64,000 bases of DNA, taken from Chrysomallon squamiferum. Taxonomy: Eukaryota > Mollusca > Gastropoda > Neomphalida > Peltospiridae. The notes beneath the pieces are model-generated. The model did not search any database and was not told where the DNA came from. It saw only the letters and a list, made by a program, of their open reading frames with translations. The stretch covers positions 21,206,110-21,270,109 of the forward strand of contig CM022679.1 of NCBI GenBank assembly GCA_012295275.1, given 5' to 3'. Position 1 is the stretch's first letter. Every line of letters starts with the position of its first letter. Positions 50,291 through 63,622 of this stretch are shown here, in pieces. Position numbers and translations under genes: made by a program.

Positions 50291-52608
50291 TAGAATAATG
50301 AACAAATGTTGCCTATAAGGATCTGAATAGTTTTATTGATAACCTGATATTGACAGGAAAAAAAAAACAAAAACAATGTTTTAATGGTAACTCCAGGTTG
50401 CTACAAAGAAACAAAACTGTTTTAATGACATTGCCAGATATGAAAGAATCTGGGTTTTTTTTACAATAACTTGACTCTGATAGGAATGAAACTAAACATT
50501 TTACTGGAACAGACACAGTTTAGTGACTGAAGATTTGTGATAGAAAGAAATTGTTTTCAAAAGTGTGAAGCAGAACAGATTTATCATTAGAAGTAATGTT
50601 ATTTGGATTGATGATACGTGAATCCAGGTGAAGGACATGAAGCTTTGATTGGTCACATATTTTTTAAGTTTATTATCATTATTATTATAAAACAAGGTTT
50701 TTTTAAAACAATTTTAAAATATGTGACTTGCCTATGTGTTAGAGATTTTTATTTGGTTTAAACACATTTGACGGTTTTGTAATTCTGAAATGTCAAAAGC
50801 CTCCTGAAAGTATGTTGTCATCAAAATGATGAAAGAACTTTGAAAAATGCTTCGACTTTTGAGGCATAACGGTGCTATGTATAGTAAACAAACAACTGAA
50901 GTAGACACTTGACAGAGTGTTGATACTGGCTTCTGAAGAAATTTAATTTAATTTTTAATTTTATTTCATTATTATTCCATTTAAAAAAAAAAAAAAATAA
51001 GCAAAACAAACAACTAAACAACAATCCTGCAGCCAAAATTAATGGTTTTTTTTTTTTTATCTAGTAGTTCACTGTGTGTTTCAGATTTCTTCTTCTTCTT
51101 TTTTTTTAATTATCATTTTAATTCACTAATATCCTACACGAAATGATGTGTACTGCAGAATAAGGAATCTCAATACATTTTCTGTGTGTTATATTTATCT
51201 GAGATGATCTTCTATAAATGTCACTTATCATTAAATGTTACCAAGCAATAGCAGAATTTGACTGTGATTTGAGTCAAGTTGGTAGATAGGTGTGTTGATA
51301 GTTACATACTCACATCATTTTTAATACACAGTAAATAAACAATACACCTTTCTTCATAACACTTTTATATATATATATATGTGGAAAAAAAATTCTAGTT
51401 ACAGTATGCACTGCTGGTTTTTATAAAAAAAATATAATGATTTTTTTTTTTTTTTTAATAAGTGGTTTAAGTAACGCTATATATAAATAAAGGACATTTA
51501 ATAAATAAATAATTTAGTAACTTTTTTATTATTACTTTTTCAATTTTATAGTAATAACTGTTTCATAATATTATTATTTCAATATAAAAATAAATATTCA
51601 ATGAAGCCTAGATCTTTTAAAAGAGCAAAACATTTATCCATATTCAGTTATGTTGCAAAATTTATTAATTGATTTTATTAAGTTCTTACTTATTTTTATT
51701 TTTTATCTTCTGTCATCTTTTTTAAGATTTATAGTTCAGAATCAGTTTGAACTGGAGCCTGAGAGCTAAGAAAAAGTAAAGCCTGTCTCACACATGAATT
51801 GTTTAAGTAGTATAATTATTTTTCACATCTTTACAGATTTTAATACGTTCTATAGTAATTTAGAAAAACTTTTTAATTTAAATAAAAGTTTAAAAAAATA
51901 TATATATATCTATATTAAAAATAAAGATGTACTTAAAGCGCATTAATTAATTTTTTTTTTTTTTTTCAATTTTAATTTTTTTTTTTTTAATGTCTATTTT
52001 GAATGAACTTTATAATATTTACTGATGGAATATAACATGGGAGGCATATTATTGTATTTCACCTGGAAATTTAAAAATAAAATAAAAAATTTACTATGAC
52101 TAGACTGATTATAATTTTGTGATGAAGGTTAGTCCTTAAAAAAGAATAGCAATAATTAAATAAAATTAATTTTACGAAAACCAAACTGAGTTTGTGTAAA
52201 AAATATTTTAATTGTGGTTTTTTTAAATCTCATTCCATTTTTATTTGTACCATCACCCTCTCATTTAAACTGTATTTAAATAATTTTCTCAATTTTAACA
52301 CTTTGTCATTCAGATCTCACTTTTATTACATCTTACTCTGATTTAACCTTTCTCTTTTTAATCAAATTTAAATTAAATCAAAAAAAGGAAATGATTTTTT
52401 AATTTCTTCTCACCAATTGTAAATGACGAGTGTTTTAATTTAATCTTGTTTTATTGTTTACGTAAATACCATGTTAACTAACCTAATTCTCTCTCTCTCA
52501 TTTGTATGTGTTCATTACCTTTCATTATCTACAAGAATGGCATAGTAGTTTTCCTTAGTTCTCATTAAATTGTCTATTTTGTATTAAATGTGTTGGCTTT
52601 GTTTGTGA

Positions 52609-52614
52609 ATAAAT
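52609..52614 (+). terminator. Probable distal polyadenylation signal
   Basis: AATAAA in GTGAATAAATCATTG, followed 20-30 bp later by the GT-rich TCTGGTGTTGTTTT, the usual arrangement of signal and downstream element. More proximal AATAAA copies in the 3' UTR could also be used. Confidence 0.5.
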
Positions 52615-53339
52615 CATTGAATATATACATAATCTGGTGTTGTTTTAATTTATACAGTTGTGATAAAGTTAAATTTGTAAATCTCTGTGCTGTTCAGTCA
52701 AGTATTATAACTGGTTTTTTATTTTTATTTTTTTAAATCAACAAAAAAAAACTGAGTCTTCCTCTTTTTGGTTTGTTTATTTATCTTATTTTAATTTATT
52801 TTAATATAATTTAAAATTTATTATTATTTTTATTATTATTGTACTTTATTATATTTTGCTTTATTTTATTTTATTTTGTTTATTATATTTTATTATATTT
52901 TTGTTATTTTTTTATTATTATTTTTTTTATATATTCTTTATTTTCTTTATTATTTTATTTTATTTTATAAATGATACAAATTGTTTTAAGAACTTTTTTG
53001 ATTATATGATGAATTTTTTACAATTCTGTTTCGTTCAGAAAGACAAGATAATGAAGTAATTATTATTAATAAATCTGAAATCAGATTATCTTAATTAAAA
53101 ATTGTTTATTCATTAGATTTCCAAGTGATAGAAATAAAAAAATAAAACAATGAAAAAACACATGTATTTGTCATTTCTGAGATATATAGAGCCAATTTTA
53201 AAAAAATAAAATAGTAATACAAAAAATAAAAGATACCATTGTACACAAAAAACATATTCACAATTTATTTAAAGTAATTTTAATAAAGCCATATTCTTTG
53301 TAACTGTTGGTACACTACATTACTTAAATGGGACATATT

Positions 53340-53690
53340 AACCAATGGCCAGGCCTCTAGGTTTTCAGATATTTTGGGGTCCCCCATAATAACAGCTAAT
53401 AGTGATGCTGTACCTGGTGGTACTTGGCCAGAAGGATCCAGTCCAGGGACAGGACAGGTTTGTGTTGGTTAGGGGCTGGGGTCGGTTATGCATGTCCTAG
53501 AGGTGTTGGAGAGGGTGGAGTGGATCAATATGGTGTGGGTCCAGGTGGTGTAGAACCCAGAGGTTACCCAGGTGCAGTTCCTGGTGCTGGCCTGGAGTTG
53601 TCATGGCAGGAGGTCCAAAACCAGGTGGTACACCACTGTAATCAGGTCCCTAGGCTTGTGACTAATGCAGCTGTGAACAAATAATGTGTT
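53340..53690. pseudogene. Decayed Pro/Gly-repeat coding-like segment
   Basis: A GC-rich island repeats CC(A/T)GGTGGT-like words (53413, 53541, 53578, 53622). On the + strand PGGTWPEGSSPGTGQ, GVGPGGVEPRGYPGAVPGAG and PGVVMAGGPKPGGTPL lie in three different frames with stops between, as in a frame-shifted relic. The minus strand also gives Pro/Gly-rich pieces, so strand is uncertain. It may be a relic of a secreted or structural repeat protein, or just a GC minisatellite. Confidence 0.3.
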
Positions 53691-54409
53691 TTATCACAGT
53701 GAAAATGTTGACTTACTTCATAAACTATTTCCAGTTTCATGTGTCACTCTGGTTTTTTCAAAAGCCATGGTAAGTATATTCATGACAATATGAAGCTGCT
53801 TATAAAATATCCATTACTATCAGTCTGTAACAACACTAATAATAATAATAATAATAATTAAAAGTCAGACATTCAAGATAACTTAAGTAAAAGAAAGAAA
53901 AAATAAATAATTTCATCATTGCAAATAAACATCTAATTACAAGTGTAAATGTAACGAATCCATGATCTCCATATCAGAGCAATTTTGTCAGTTGAAGCGT
54001 TCATCAATATCATTATACCAATAATAATAATATCACCACCACTACAAAAAAAAAACCCAGCAAAACAACAAATAAATTTAAAAAACAAAACAAACAATAC
54101 AAAACAAATAAACAAAAATATTAATTTACGTTCTTTTCACAGTGCTCGTTTTTCACATGAAGCTGCCATTAAAAATATTATAATAAATAAATAAAATAAA
54201 TATTTTCACGATCATCAAAGGTGTTCATTTATTAAGTATTCTTTTCATCTCAGCTCAAATGAAGAAAGATTTTACTTGATACAGGAAGTGAACACAAGGC
54301 AGGGACAGATTTATTTGCATTTATCAGAACACGAGGCAGAGATATACGATATTACAAGACTTATTACGTAATTTTCTTCATGAGCTGTTTCTCGTCTTTT
54401 TTCTTTATT

Positions 54410-54446
<37 letters not shown>

Positions 54447-56702
54447 AGGCTACATCTTCTTAGATGCGTTTCAAATTACTTCATCAAAGTGATTTATTAA
54501 TACAAATTTCCACTTTGATGAAGATTATTTATCATTTTTTTTCTTTCTTTTTTTTTTTTTTTTTGTTTTTGTTTTTGTTTTGTTTTTTGTTAAATTTGTA
54601 ACGAAAAGAGAAATAAATAATACGCCGGCGGCCATCTTAGAACATGGAATACGATTTAAAATTAAATTATGTGCATAAAATGAACTCGTATGTTTTGTTT
54701 TTGTTGGTATTGTTTACTGGTGTTGTTGTTGTTGTTGTTGTTATTTTGTACAGATATAGAGCTAATTGTTTCGGTTTTTATTCGGTCTATCTTTTTGTTT
54801 TTACATTTTTTATTTTTTTATTTTTTTTTTTTTTAATGCATGTTCGACTGGATGGGATGCAGGTATATTTTGCTTTAATTGATTACTTAATTTAATATCA
54901 TCATCATCATTACTTTGTTGTTAATATTATTTTATTTTCTTCGTCTTATTGTTGTTGTATTTGTTGTCGTTTTTGTTCTTCATATTCTCCTCCTCATTTT
55001 TATTCATATATGGTACGCAGTGTGAGTGTGGTGTACGTATGGTCTACATATTTCTAAATATTTAAGACTATTAACGTTTTCTTCCAATCCCAAATCACGT
55101 TACGAAATCTTCAACATGACACAAACTCGCTGTTACAAATGACAGTAAACAAATCGACTTATTCTTAAACCACTTACCAGTTATTTTGCCATTTCAGTTT
55201 TTATCGGTAATTCCCTTTGAGACAAAAAGATGGCCGTGAATCCACGTGCGATTATTAAATTCTCGTCTCTTGATCGTAGGGATTTGTCGTAAAACCAGTA
55301 AATCTCTTGAACAAACTGCAGCAATAAATCACGAATGAATAATTAAGAAATTCTGGCACAAATCTTGAATTCTCGTAAACTTTTGTAAATTTGAAATAGT
55401 TAAATCTAAACTGAGAATTAGTAATTTAAAATAGGAATATGCTATTATAACTCGTTTGGCCGCAAAATAATAGAATGGAATAAATTAATATTCATGTATC
55501 CATCCATGTACGTTCTTTAATTTCTTTTTTTTTTTTTTTTAAATGAATTTCAAATTTAATGTATTTGTTAGATGAATATCAGGTACAGTTTAACTAAATA
55601 AAAATCTATTTGTCTGTATAATATGATTGCATTTCACGTAATAACATAAATATTTGATATATTATAGACACAGTATTTCGTAACTCTGTTTTCACATTTG
55701 GTAAGTACAATACTAAGTTTTTAAGCCCATCTGTAAAGTATCAAATAAAATAAAAAAGATAATAATTTTTTATTTATTGAAAAACATTATGAAAACGAAA
55801 AACGAAAATTTGTAAATCTCAGGAGTGAGCAGTAAAAAACCAATAAAAACATCCACAAACAAACAAAGAAAACAACAACAAAAAACAACGAAAAGCCAAA
55901 ATGATAATAAGAAGAAGAACAAAAAAATAATAGTAATAAAGAACAAACAACAGCAACGAAAAAAAAAAAAAGAAGCTATAAACGACAAAAAAAAAAGAAG
56001 CTAAAACGCCCCCCCCAAAACTTTGAAATCTTCTCATAAAACTTACAGTTCAGTACTTTTGAATAGAGGAAAATATTTCTGAAGAGATTCAGACGTCAAA
56101 AATGTGTTTTACCTTGGAGCAGACTAGACGTTTACGTAACTGGAACCAAAAAGCGGAGCAAACAAAATCAAGCCAGTCGATTTGGGAGCCGTGCATTAGA
56201 AATGTTTACTTTTGTATTCTTGCCTCTTGTAGTGCGTCGTCATCGAACTTCGTAACAAATCAAAAGGTCAGTTTTGGCTGCTGAGAGATGTGAAGTTCGA
56301 TTCACTGATATTATAGAACAAATGAACATTAAAGAAACATGATGAAGTTTTGATGGAATTATTTTGATACGAGGCCTGCTAAAAAAATATCTTGTCTCGG
56401 TTATATTTGTGTTGGCCCACTTCAAAACCGAAATATTTTATCGTAGACTAAAAATGATTATTTCAGAAAGATGAAGGAAACTTTGAAAATGAAAGTAAAC
56501 TACCAAAAGACTGTAAATATTGCAAGAGTTTGGATTAATATTGAAATACGTTCTGTGTAAACAATTTTGAATAAAATCATTTAGGATAAAATTTAAATAG
56601 AACTATTAGATGATATATTATTTATTAAAAATGTTAATAAGTTTCCTTATTCTTTATTGCTGTTTCTTGGTAGATTTATCGTTCTAACGTTCACACACAA
56701 AC

Positions 56703-56709
56703 ACACACA

Positions 56710-56757
<48 letters not shown>
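56703..56757. repeat. CA microsatellite
   Basis: A (CA)n run of more than 20 units with one early TCA interruption. Confidence 0.96.
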
Positions 56758-56828
56758 CTCCTTTATTTACATCATATCGAAGATAATGCAGATAATGAAG
56801 ATGATCATAACGGAAAAAACATATCAGC

Positions 56829-56830
56829 AA

Positions 56831-56876
<46 letters not shown>

Positions 56877-56897
56877 GTAGTAGTAGTAGTAGTAGTA
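56829..56897. repeat. Compound AAT then TAG trinucleotide microsatellite
   Basis: About 16 AAT units pass directly into about 8 TAG units. Translations give poly-Asn/poly-Ser or poly-Tyr frames that are not genes. Confidence 0.96.
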
Positions 56898-57208
56898 ACA
56901 GTAGTACGAATAGTAGTAATTCTGATTGCGACACAGAAGGAAAGTACTCAGTTTTCTCGGCACAGTTATTGTTCTGTTGATGATTGTAATAATATCTTTG
57001 TTTACCTTGAATAAAAATCTGCATTGTGGAATTCGCGAAATCAGAACCGATATGGAACAATGTGTTGTGTTTTGCTGTGAGCCTTTGTGTGTATGTAAAA
57101 GCGTGTGTGTACGTGCATTTGTGTATATTAACAATCTCAGATCATTAATCAGTGTATCTTCTAATTTGTTTTGATAAGTATATGTACTGTTTTACTAAAA
57201 TAATAAAA

Positions 57209-57219
<11 letters not shown>

Positions 57220-57261
<42 letters not shown>

Positions 57262-57320
57262 TATTATTATTATAATTTTAAAAATATATTAAAAAAAATA
57301 ATAATAATAATAAAAATAAA
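57220..57320. repeat. AAT trinucleotide microsatellite
   Basis: A long AAT run passing into an ATT run, with a second AAT run at 57298-57314. Confidence 0.9.
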
Positions 57321-57755
57321 AGATACAAGAAGGAAAAGAAGAAGAAAAAAAAAGCCATTATTTTCACGTGATTGATTGCGTTAGGCCCATGATTTGACTT
57401 GTATACACACAAGATTCAAAACGCCATGAATAAAGTGGTGACACAATTTCGAAAGTCATCAAAAACTACATCCACGATTTTGATTGCGTGCGACGTATCT
57501 TCGCCAGCAGCCAATGCTTTATCGATTGCTGACGACGACAGCCACAACAGGTTCGGCTTGGAAGTGAATAACAACACACTGGACTTTTACGATCCACACA
57601 TACAGCATCTGTTTGTCACTTCACTACGTCTACACACACACACACACACACACGGAGTTTCTGTTTGTTATTGAATAAACATTTCGATGACATGCGGACA
57701 CCCAGAAATGATTTCCAGATAAAAGCAATGCGCTTTTAATGTCGGGTAAGTCTGT

Positions 57756-57794
<39 letters not shown>

Positions 57795-58187
57795 TTCTTG
57801 TGCATTCATCCGTTCATCTTTTCTTCTTCTTCTTACTTACTTTTATTATTATTTTTTTTTATTTATAGACAAATTATTCTGGTTTATAGTTATGTTAATT
57901 TTTGGAAATGATCTGATTTCTGAAATATGTATTATATATATATGTATATATATATATGCAAAGGAGTTTCGTCAGGTTGAATTTTCTTATTTCCGATATG
58001 TTTTAACATTAAATTTAAATTCAAAAGCGATGTAGCTGAGAAACAAAATTCAGAGTATATATACATATAGATTCACACACACGTGCATGCATATGTATAT
58101 ATATAGATAGATTTAATATTGAATATATATATGCATGTATTTCTGTCAAAAATTATTTGTTATTTAACATACGCATTGATGATAATA

Positions 58188-58191
58188 ATAA

Positions 58192-58234
<43 letters not shown>
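58188..58234. repeat. TAG trinucleotide microsatellite
   Basis: About 15 uninterrupted TAG units. Confidence 0.96.
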
Positions 58235-58235
<1 letters not shown>

Positions 58236-58808
58236 ACAGTAATAGTAATAGAAATAATAACAATTATAATAAATAACAACAACAATAGGAACAATAATGA
58301 TAATGATAATACCTTGTTATTTTGTTAACAAACACTCCACTGATATTGAACTGTTTTCTTAACAAAACTCAGTTCATATTAAATCCATAACTGTTTTCTT
58401 AACATCACTCAGATGTGTTATTTTTTATTATTATTTTCTTTACAAAACTCACATGGTGTTAAATCCATTACATTTTCTCTCTCGCTTGACTTTTATTAAT
58501 ATTCACCAGACCGTGTAAACCGCAAAGCTGGTTCTTCGCTATTTCTGTCTTTCATCATTGTTTGCGTCGTGTCAGAGTTGATTGGCAAAACCAATGTATA
58601 TTCCGTCAAAGAAAACTCTCGTTCTAATACAAATGTGTTATATACACACTGTATGTATAACTATGTGAGTATGTGTATGAGTATATGTATGTATATGCGT
58701 ACTTACATTTGTATGAATGAATATATGTACATGTTTTTGTATTTATATAAGTATTTGTATTTGTTTTATGCAGTATAAAGCAATGATCTATGCATGTTTG
58801 ACTGTATG

Positions 58809-58847
<39 letters not shown>

Positions 58848-59399
58848 TACGTATATAATGTATGAATGTATGTATTTATGGACAAATATATACGATAAAC
58901 GTGTGACTATGTATGTATATGTGCATATTTCTATTTCTTTCTCTGTTTATGTATGCACCTAAGCATACCTGTAAGTATCTATGGGCATATATTTGAGTCT
59001 GTCTCTGTTTGTCTGTCTGTCTATCTATCTGCATTTGGTTATCGTGACATAACTGACACAGGCAACCGTTCACGTGAAATGCCTTTAAACAAAGAAGCGA
59101 CCAGGAACGTTATTCCGGCTAATGCTTATACAAAAAACGGCTGCTCTGTAAAGCGATGTCGTACTGCAAGACGTACTTTATTTCTCTTTGTCTTTGTAAA
59201 TGAGATGTTTGCCCCGGCTTGTGAAGGTTTCAAGCACGTATAGCTCTGGGAATTGGAGGCTGCAAACTAGGAGAGCTGATACATTTTTCTATTCCTTTGA
59301 TTTCGTTGTCTTTGCACAGATACTGAATTTGATTTAACGTTCGATTTGCGCAGCGTATAAAAATTGCATGCAGGTTGGACGAGAATTAGGGGGCGTGTA

Positions 59400-59401
<2 letters not shown>

Positions 59402-59437
<36 letters not shown>

Positions 59438-59529
59438 GTGTGTGTGTGTGTTTGTATTAACGTGTGTGTGTTTATAGAGAAGGAATAGAATAGAATTTTT
59501 TTATTAACAGATATACGGTCAGATTGTCA

Positions 59530-59574
<45 letters not shown>

Positions 59575-59575
59575 T

Positions 59576-59658
<83 letters not shown>
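59402..59658. repeat. Cluster of GT, CA and GA dinucleotide microsatellites
   Basis: (GT)n at 59405-59451, (CA)n at 59530-59562, a short TA run, then (GA)n at 59580-59658, nearly 40 uninterrupted units. Confidence 0.96.
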
Positions 59659-59662
<4 letters not shown>

Positions 59663-60048
59663 ATATATATATGGCTGGACATACAGACAGAAAGAGAGAT
59701 ATACAGACAAAAACGTCCCCCAGAGTCTATTCTGTTACCTATATAAACTTGATATTTTCATGAATAATGGATCAGTGTCTCTGCACTGTTTGATACAAGG
59801 AAAGCGCTGGAGAAGGGACATTATTCTGGAGATGTCAGCACATTTGTTCTTCAGACAGAACGTAAATCAAAGGCGAATTGGAGATTGGTCAGAAACGTTC
59901 GTCCAAAAGGGCAGACGTTCTGGAACATTCTTTTAAAATCGTCTTGATTGTGTAAAGGTTGGGAAAACGTTTTAAATTATTTAGTTTAATCTGTTTCAGT
60001 CTTCCACTGGCAATTGATGAAGGAGGGTGGTATTAAAAACAATTAACC

Positions 60049-60080
<32 letters not shown>

Positions 60081-61110
60081 TTAAAAGATTGTAGCAACCT
60101 TAACAACAACAGCAACAGTGACAGGAAATGATGTAGAAATATAATATTGAAAAAGTATTTAAACAGAAAATGATATATAGGTAGATAGATAAAGAGATAG
60201 CTAGAAACAGCTGTTAGATAGATAGTTAGAAAGATGGATGGATGGATGGATGGATGGATAGACAGATGGGTAAATGAATGAGAAGAGAGAGACAGAGAGA
60301 GCCTAAAAAAAAACCAAGAACCTTCCCCACCCACAAAACAACCCCCAAAGAAAAATACTACAAACAAACAATAACAACAAATAAGTTAAAACTCTTACAT
60401 TTTAATCAACAGTCTGAAGCGATGTTTTTTACGTATTTTTAAAAAACGACTGCATCTTTCACGTTACGTGCAAGTGAACAGTTTGCGAGGCGAGCGAGGA
60501 CAACAAAATGCTGGAACACAGGAGTCTGAAAACGGAGATCCCCGTGGGAACAATAACTGTGCCGAGTTACTGATTGAGTGCTTTCCTCCTGCACCGCAAT
60601 CAGAATTTCTAACTAACCCAGCCGAAGCCAAATAAAGGATCCTCGCAACTGCCAGTCGCACCTACTTAACAGCGCTGCCGTCTGTTTTTACTGCAGCCGT
60701 CGCTAATAAACGCTTCTAATCGACTCTCTGTTGAGTGTTTATGATGTCATATATTTCATTATCGGCCGAATAATAGAACAACATCTGCAGAGAGGCTGCT
60801 TGACGTAAAACTTTACAGTTGCGTCTTCTCATCACGGTGAAGTGATTTTGAAGTTCTTGCTGATGATCATGGTTATGTCAGAGATTATTTTTTTTTATAA
60901 ATGTCTGTGTAGTTGTTACGTTTGTTGCTGGGGTATAATCTTTCCTAAAAATAAAATATGACGACTGTAAAGCAACACTACGTAGAAACATACCTGCATC
61001 CAGACAGAGAGGTGTGTACACTGGTACAAATATCAGTCCATCGATAGATCATCCATGTGTACGTACATATACATACGTACTTAATTAATACGTACACGCC
61101 AAACATAAAT

Positions 61111-61204
61111 ATATACATACACACATACACTCACATACATACATACATACATACATACATACATACATACACTCACATACATACATACATACATACATAC
61201 ACAG
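61111..61204. repeat. ACAT tetranucleotide microsatellite
   Basis: Two long (ACAT)n runs separated by ACACTC. Confidence 0.95.
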
Positions 61205-62174
61205 TTAGACAGACACAGACTACATTATATTAATGATAGGATAAACCTACGTTATATCTGTACAGCAAAGCCTTTTTCTTGTTATAGATTGAGAACGCCA
61301 AGAGCGATGATGTATTTAATATGAAATGTAAATGACAAGAAACGAGTCAATTTCTTGTATGTTGGGATATTGAACACCGTTATTGATTGTTTGGTTCCTT
61401 TTAGCGTCCTTTGTCACGGCTTGGATTAAAGACACAAGCTGAAAACTGTCGCCTCAAATGTCCATTGTGTTCAGCGTCGAGTCTGTTTGCGAAATACTTT
61501 TCAAGAAAGACCACATAGCACGCATCGTTTAAAAAATAGAAATAGGAAATGCTACAACAGACAATTCGTGAATTTTGCATTGTTGTTATTTATTTATTTA
61601 CTTATTTATCTTCATTATTTTAAAAATTCTATCAAATTCCGATATGCATATGTTTATGCTGTGTGTGTGTATTTAGATATGTCTTTATGTGTATTTATTA
61701 TTAATTTATTTTTAAAAATAATATTCTCATTTTATCTCTAGGGATTAGAGCTGATTTAGAGTTCACATTGTATGAATAATACAATATGTTTGGTTCTAAA
61801 GTTAATTAGCTTCTGCAGTATCTATTTATGTATGTTTGTATGAATGTATGTAGGTACGCATGTACGTACTGTATAAATAAGAATGTATTACGATATGCTA
61901 TATTATATAATGCGCTTATGTACAAAATTATATTTGTCTGGATATGGGCCTAATCATGAATATCTGCGCATGCACGTTAGTATCTGAATTTACGTTTCTT
62001 TTAATGTACATGGGAATCAATCTGTAGCTATGTGTTTGTTACAATACACCAGACCTTTTAGGCGAGTTATGTCACGAACGCTTGTTTTCCTATGTCACTT
62101 ATGCATGATCACAACTCGTTAATGACAATCTTTTTTATAAACCCAATAAGCTGTACACACTGGGTCTGCAACGA

Positions 62175-63622
62175 CACGATAGATGATCAATATATAACTA
62201 TACACTAGTAAAATAACAGACGATAGATGATCGATATATAACTATACACAAGTAAAATAACACACGATAGATGATCAATATATAACTAAACATATGTAGA
62301 ATAACAAACGATAGATGATCAGTATATAACTACACACAAATAAAATAACACACGATAGATGATCAAGATATAACTACACACAAGTAAAATAACACACGAT
62401 AGATGATCAGTATATAACTACACACAAATAAAATAACACACGATAGATGATCAATATATTACTAAACACAAGTAAAATAACACACGATAGATGATCAATA
62501 TATAACTACACACAAGTAAAATAACATACGATAGATGATCGATATATAACTACACACAAGTAAAATAACAAACGATAGATGATCAATATATAACTATACA
62601 CAAGTAAAATAACACGATAGATGATCAATATATAACTATACACAAGTAAAATAACACACGATAGATGATCAGTATATAACTATACACAAGTAAAATAACA
62701 CACGATAGATGATCAATATATAACTATACACAAGTAAAATAACACACGATAGATGATCAGTATATAACTACATACAAATAAAATAACACGATAGATGATC
62801 AATATATAACTATACACAAGTAAAATAACACACGATAGATGATCAGTATATAACTACACGCAAATAAAATAACACACGATAGATGATCAATATATAACTA
62901 TACACAAATAAAATAACACACGATAGATGATCGATATATTACTATACACATGTAAAATAACACGATAGATGATCAGTATATAACTACACACTAGTAAAAT
63001 AACACACGATAGATGATCAGTATATAACTATACACAAATAAAATAACACACGATAGATGATCAGTATATAACTATACAAATAAAATAACACAAGATGAAA
63101 ATAATAACTATACACAAATAAAATAACACACGATAGATGATCAATATATAACTACACACAAGTAAAATAACACGATAGATGATCGATATATAACTACACA
63201 CTAGTAAAATAACACACGATAGATGATCTGTATATAACTACACACTAGTAAAATAACACACGATAGATGATCAATATATAACTATACACAAATAAAATAA
63301 CACACGATAGATGATCAATATATAACTATACACTAGTAAAATAACACACGATAGATGATCAATATATAACTATACACAAATAAAATAACACACGATAGAT
63401 GATCAATATGTAACTATATACAAGTAAAATAACACACGATAGATGATCAGTATATAACTACACACAAGTGAAATAACATACGATAGATGATCGATATATT
63501 ACTACACACAAATAAAATAACACACGATAGATGATCAGTATATAACTACACACAAGTGAAATAACATACGATAGATGATCACACAGAAGTAAAATAACAT
63601 ACCATAGATGATCGATATATTG
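62175..63622. repeat. 44-bp satellite array, about 34 units
   Basis: The unit is close to ACGATAGATGATCAATATAT + AACTATACACAAGTAAAATA + ACAC. Starts at 62177, 62221 and 62265 show exact 44-bp spacing; some units are 42 bp (loss of one AC). One unit near 63090 is degenerate and the last two are truncated. Variation is concentrated at a few positions (CAAT/CAGT/CGAT, ACACAAG/ACACAAA/ACACTAG). It ends in unique sequence at about 63622. Confidence 0.97.

Larger units (their letters stand above)
49250..52640 (+). other. Probable long 3' untranslated region
   Basis: About 3.4 kb without coding signal follows the stop. Candidate AATAAA signals lie at 50276, 51334, 51486 and 52609. The early part contains CAACACAAAA-type units (49370-49500) and a 43-bp repeat series (49975-50290). 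The end is inferred from the distal signal and not directly shown. Confidence 0.6.

Noticed and set aside
57399-57674. 91-codon + strand frame in GC-richer DNA
   Set aside because: Varied composition but no family resemblance, and it ends in a CA repeat; I could not support it as a gene. A translated search could change this.
59574-59936. 120-codon frame starting with an Arg-Glu run
   Set aside because: The first part is the GA microsatellite; the remainder has no recognised features.
60464-60661. 65-codon minus-strand frame in a CpG-rich block
   Set aside because: No recognisable motif; CpG-rich DNA produces open frames easily.
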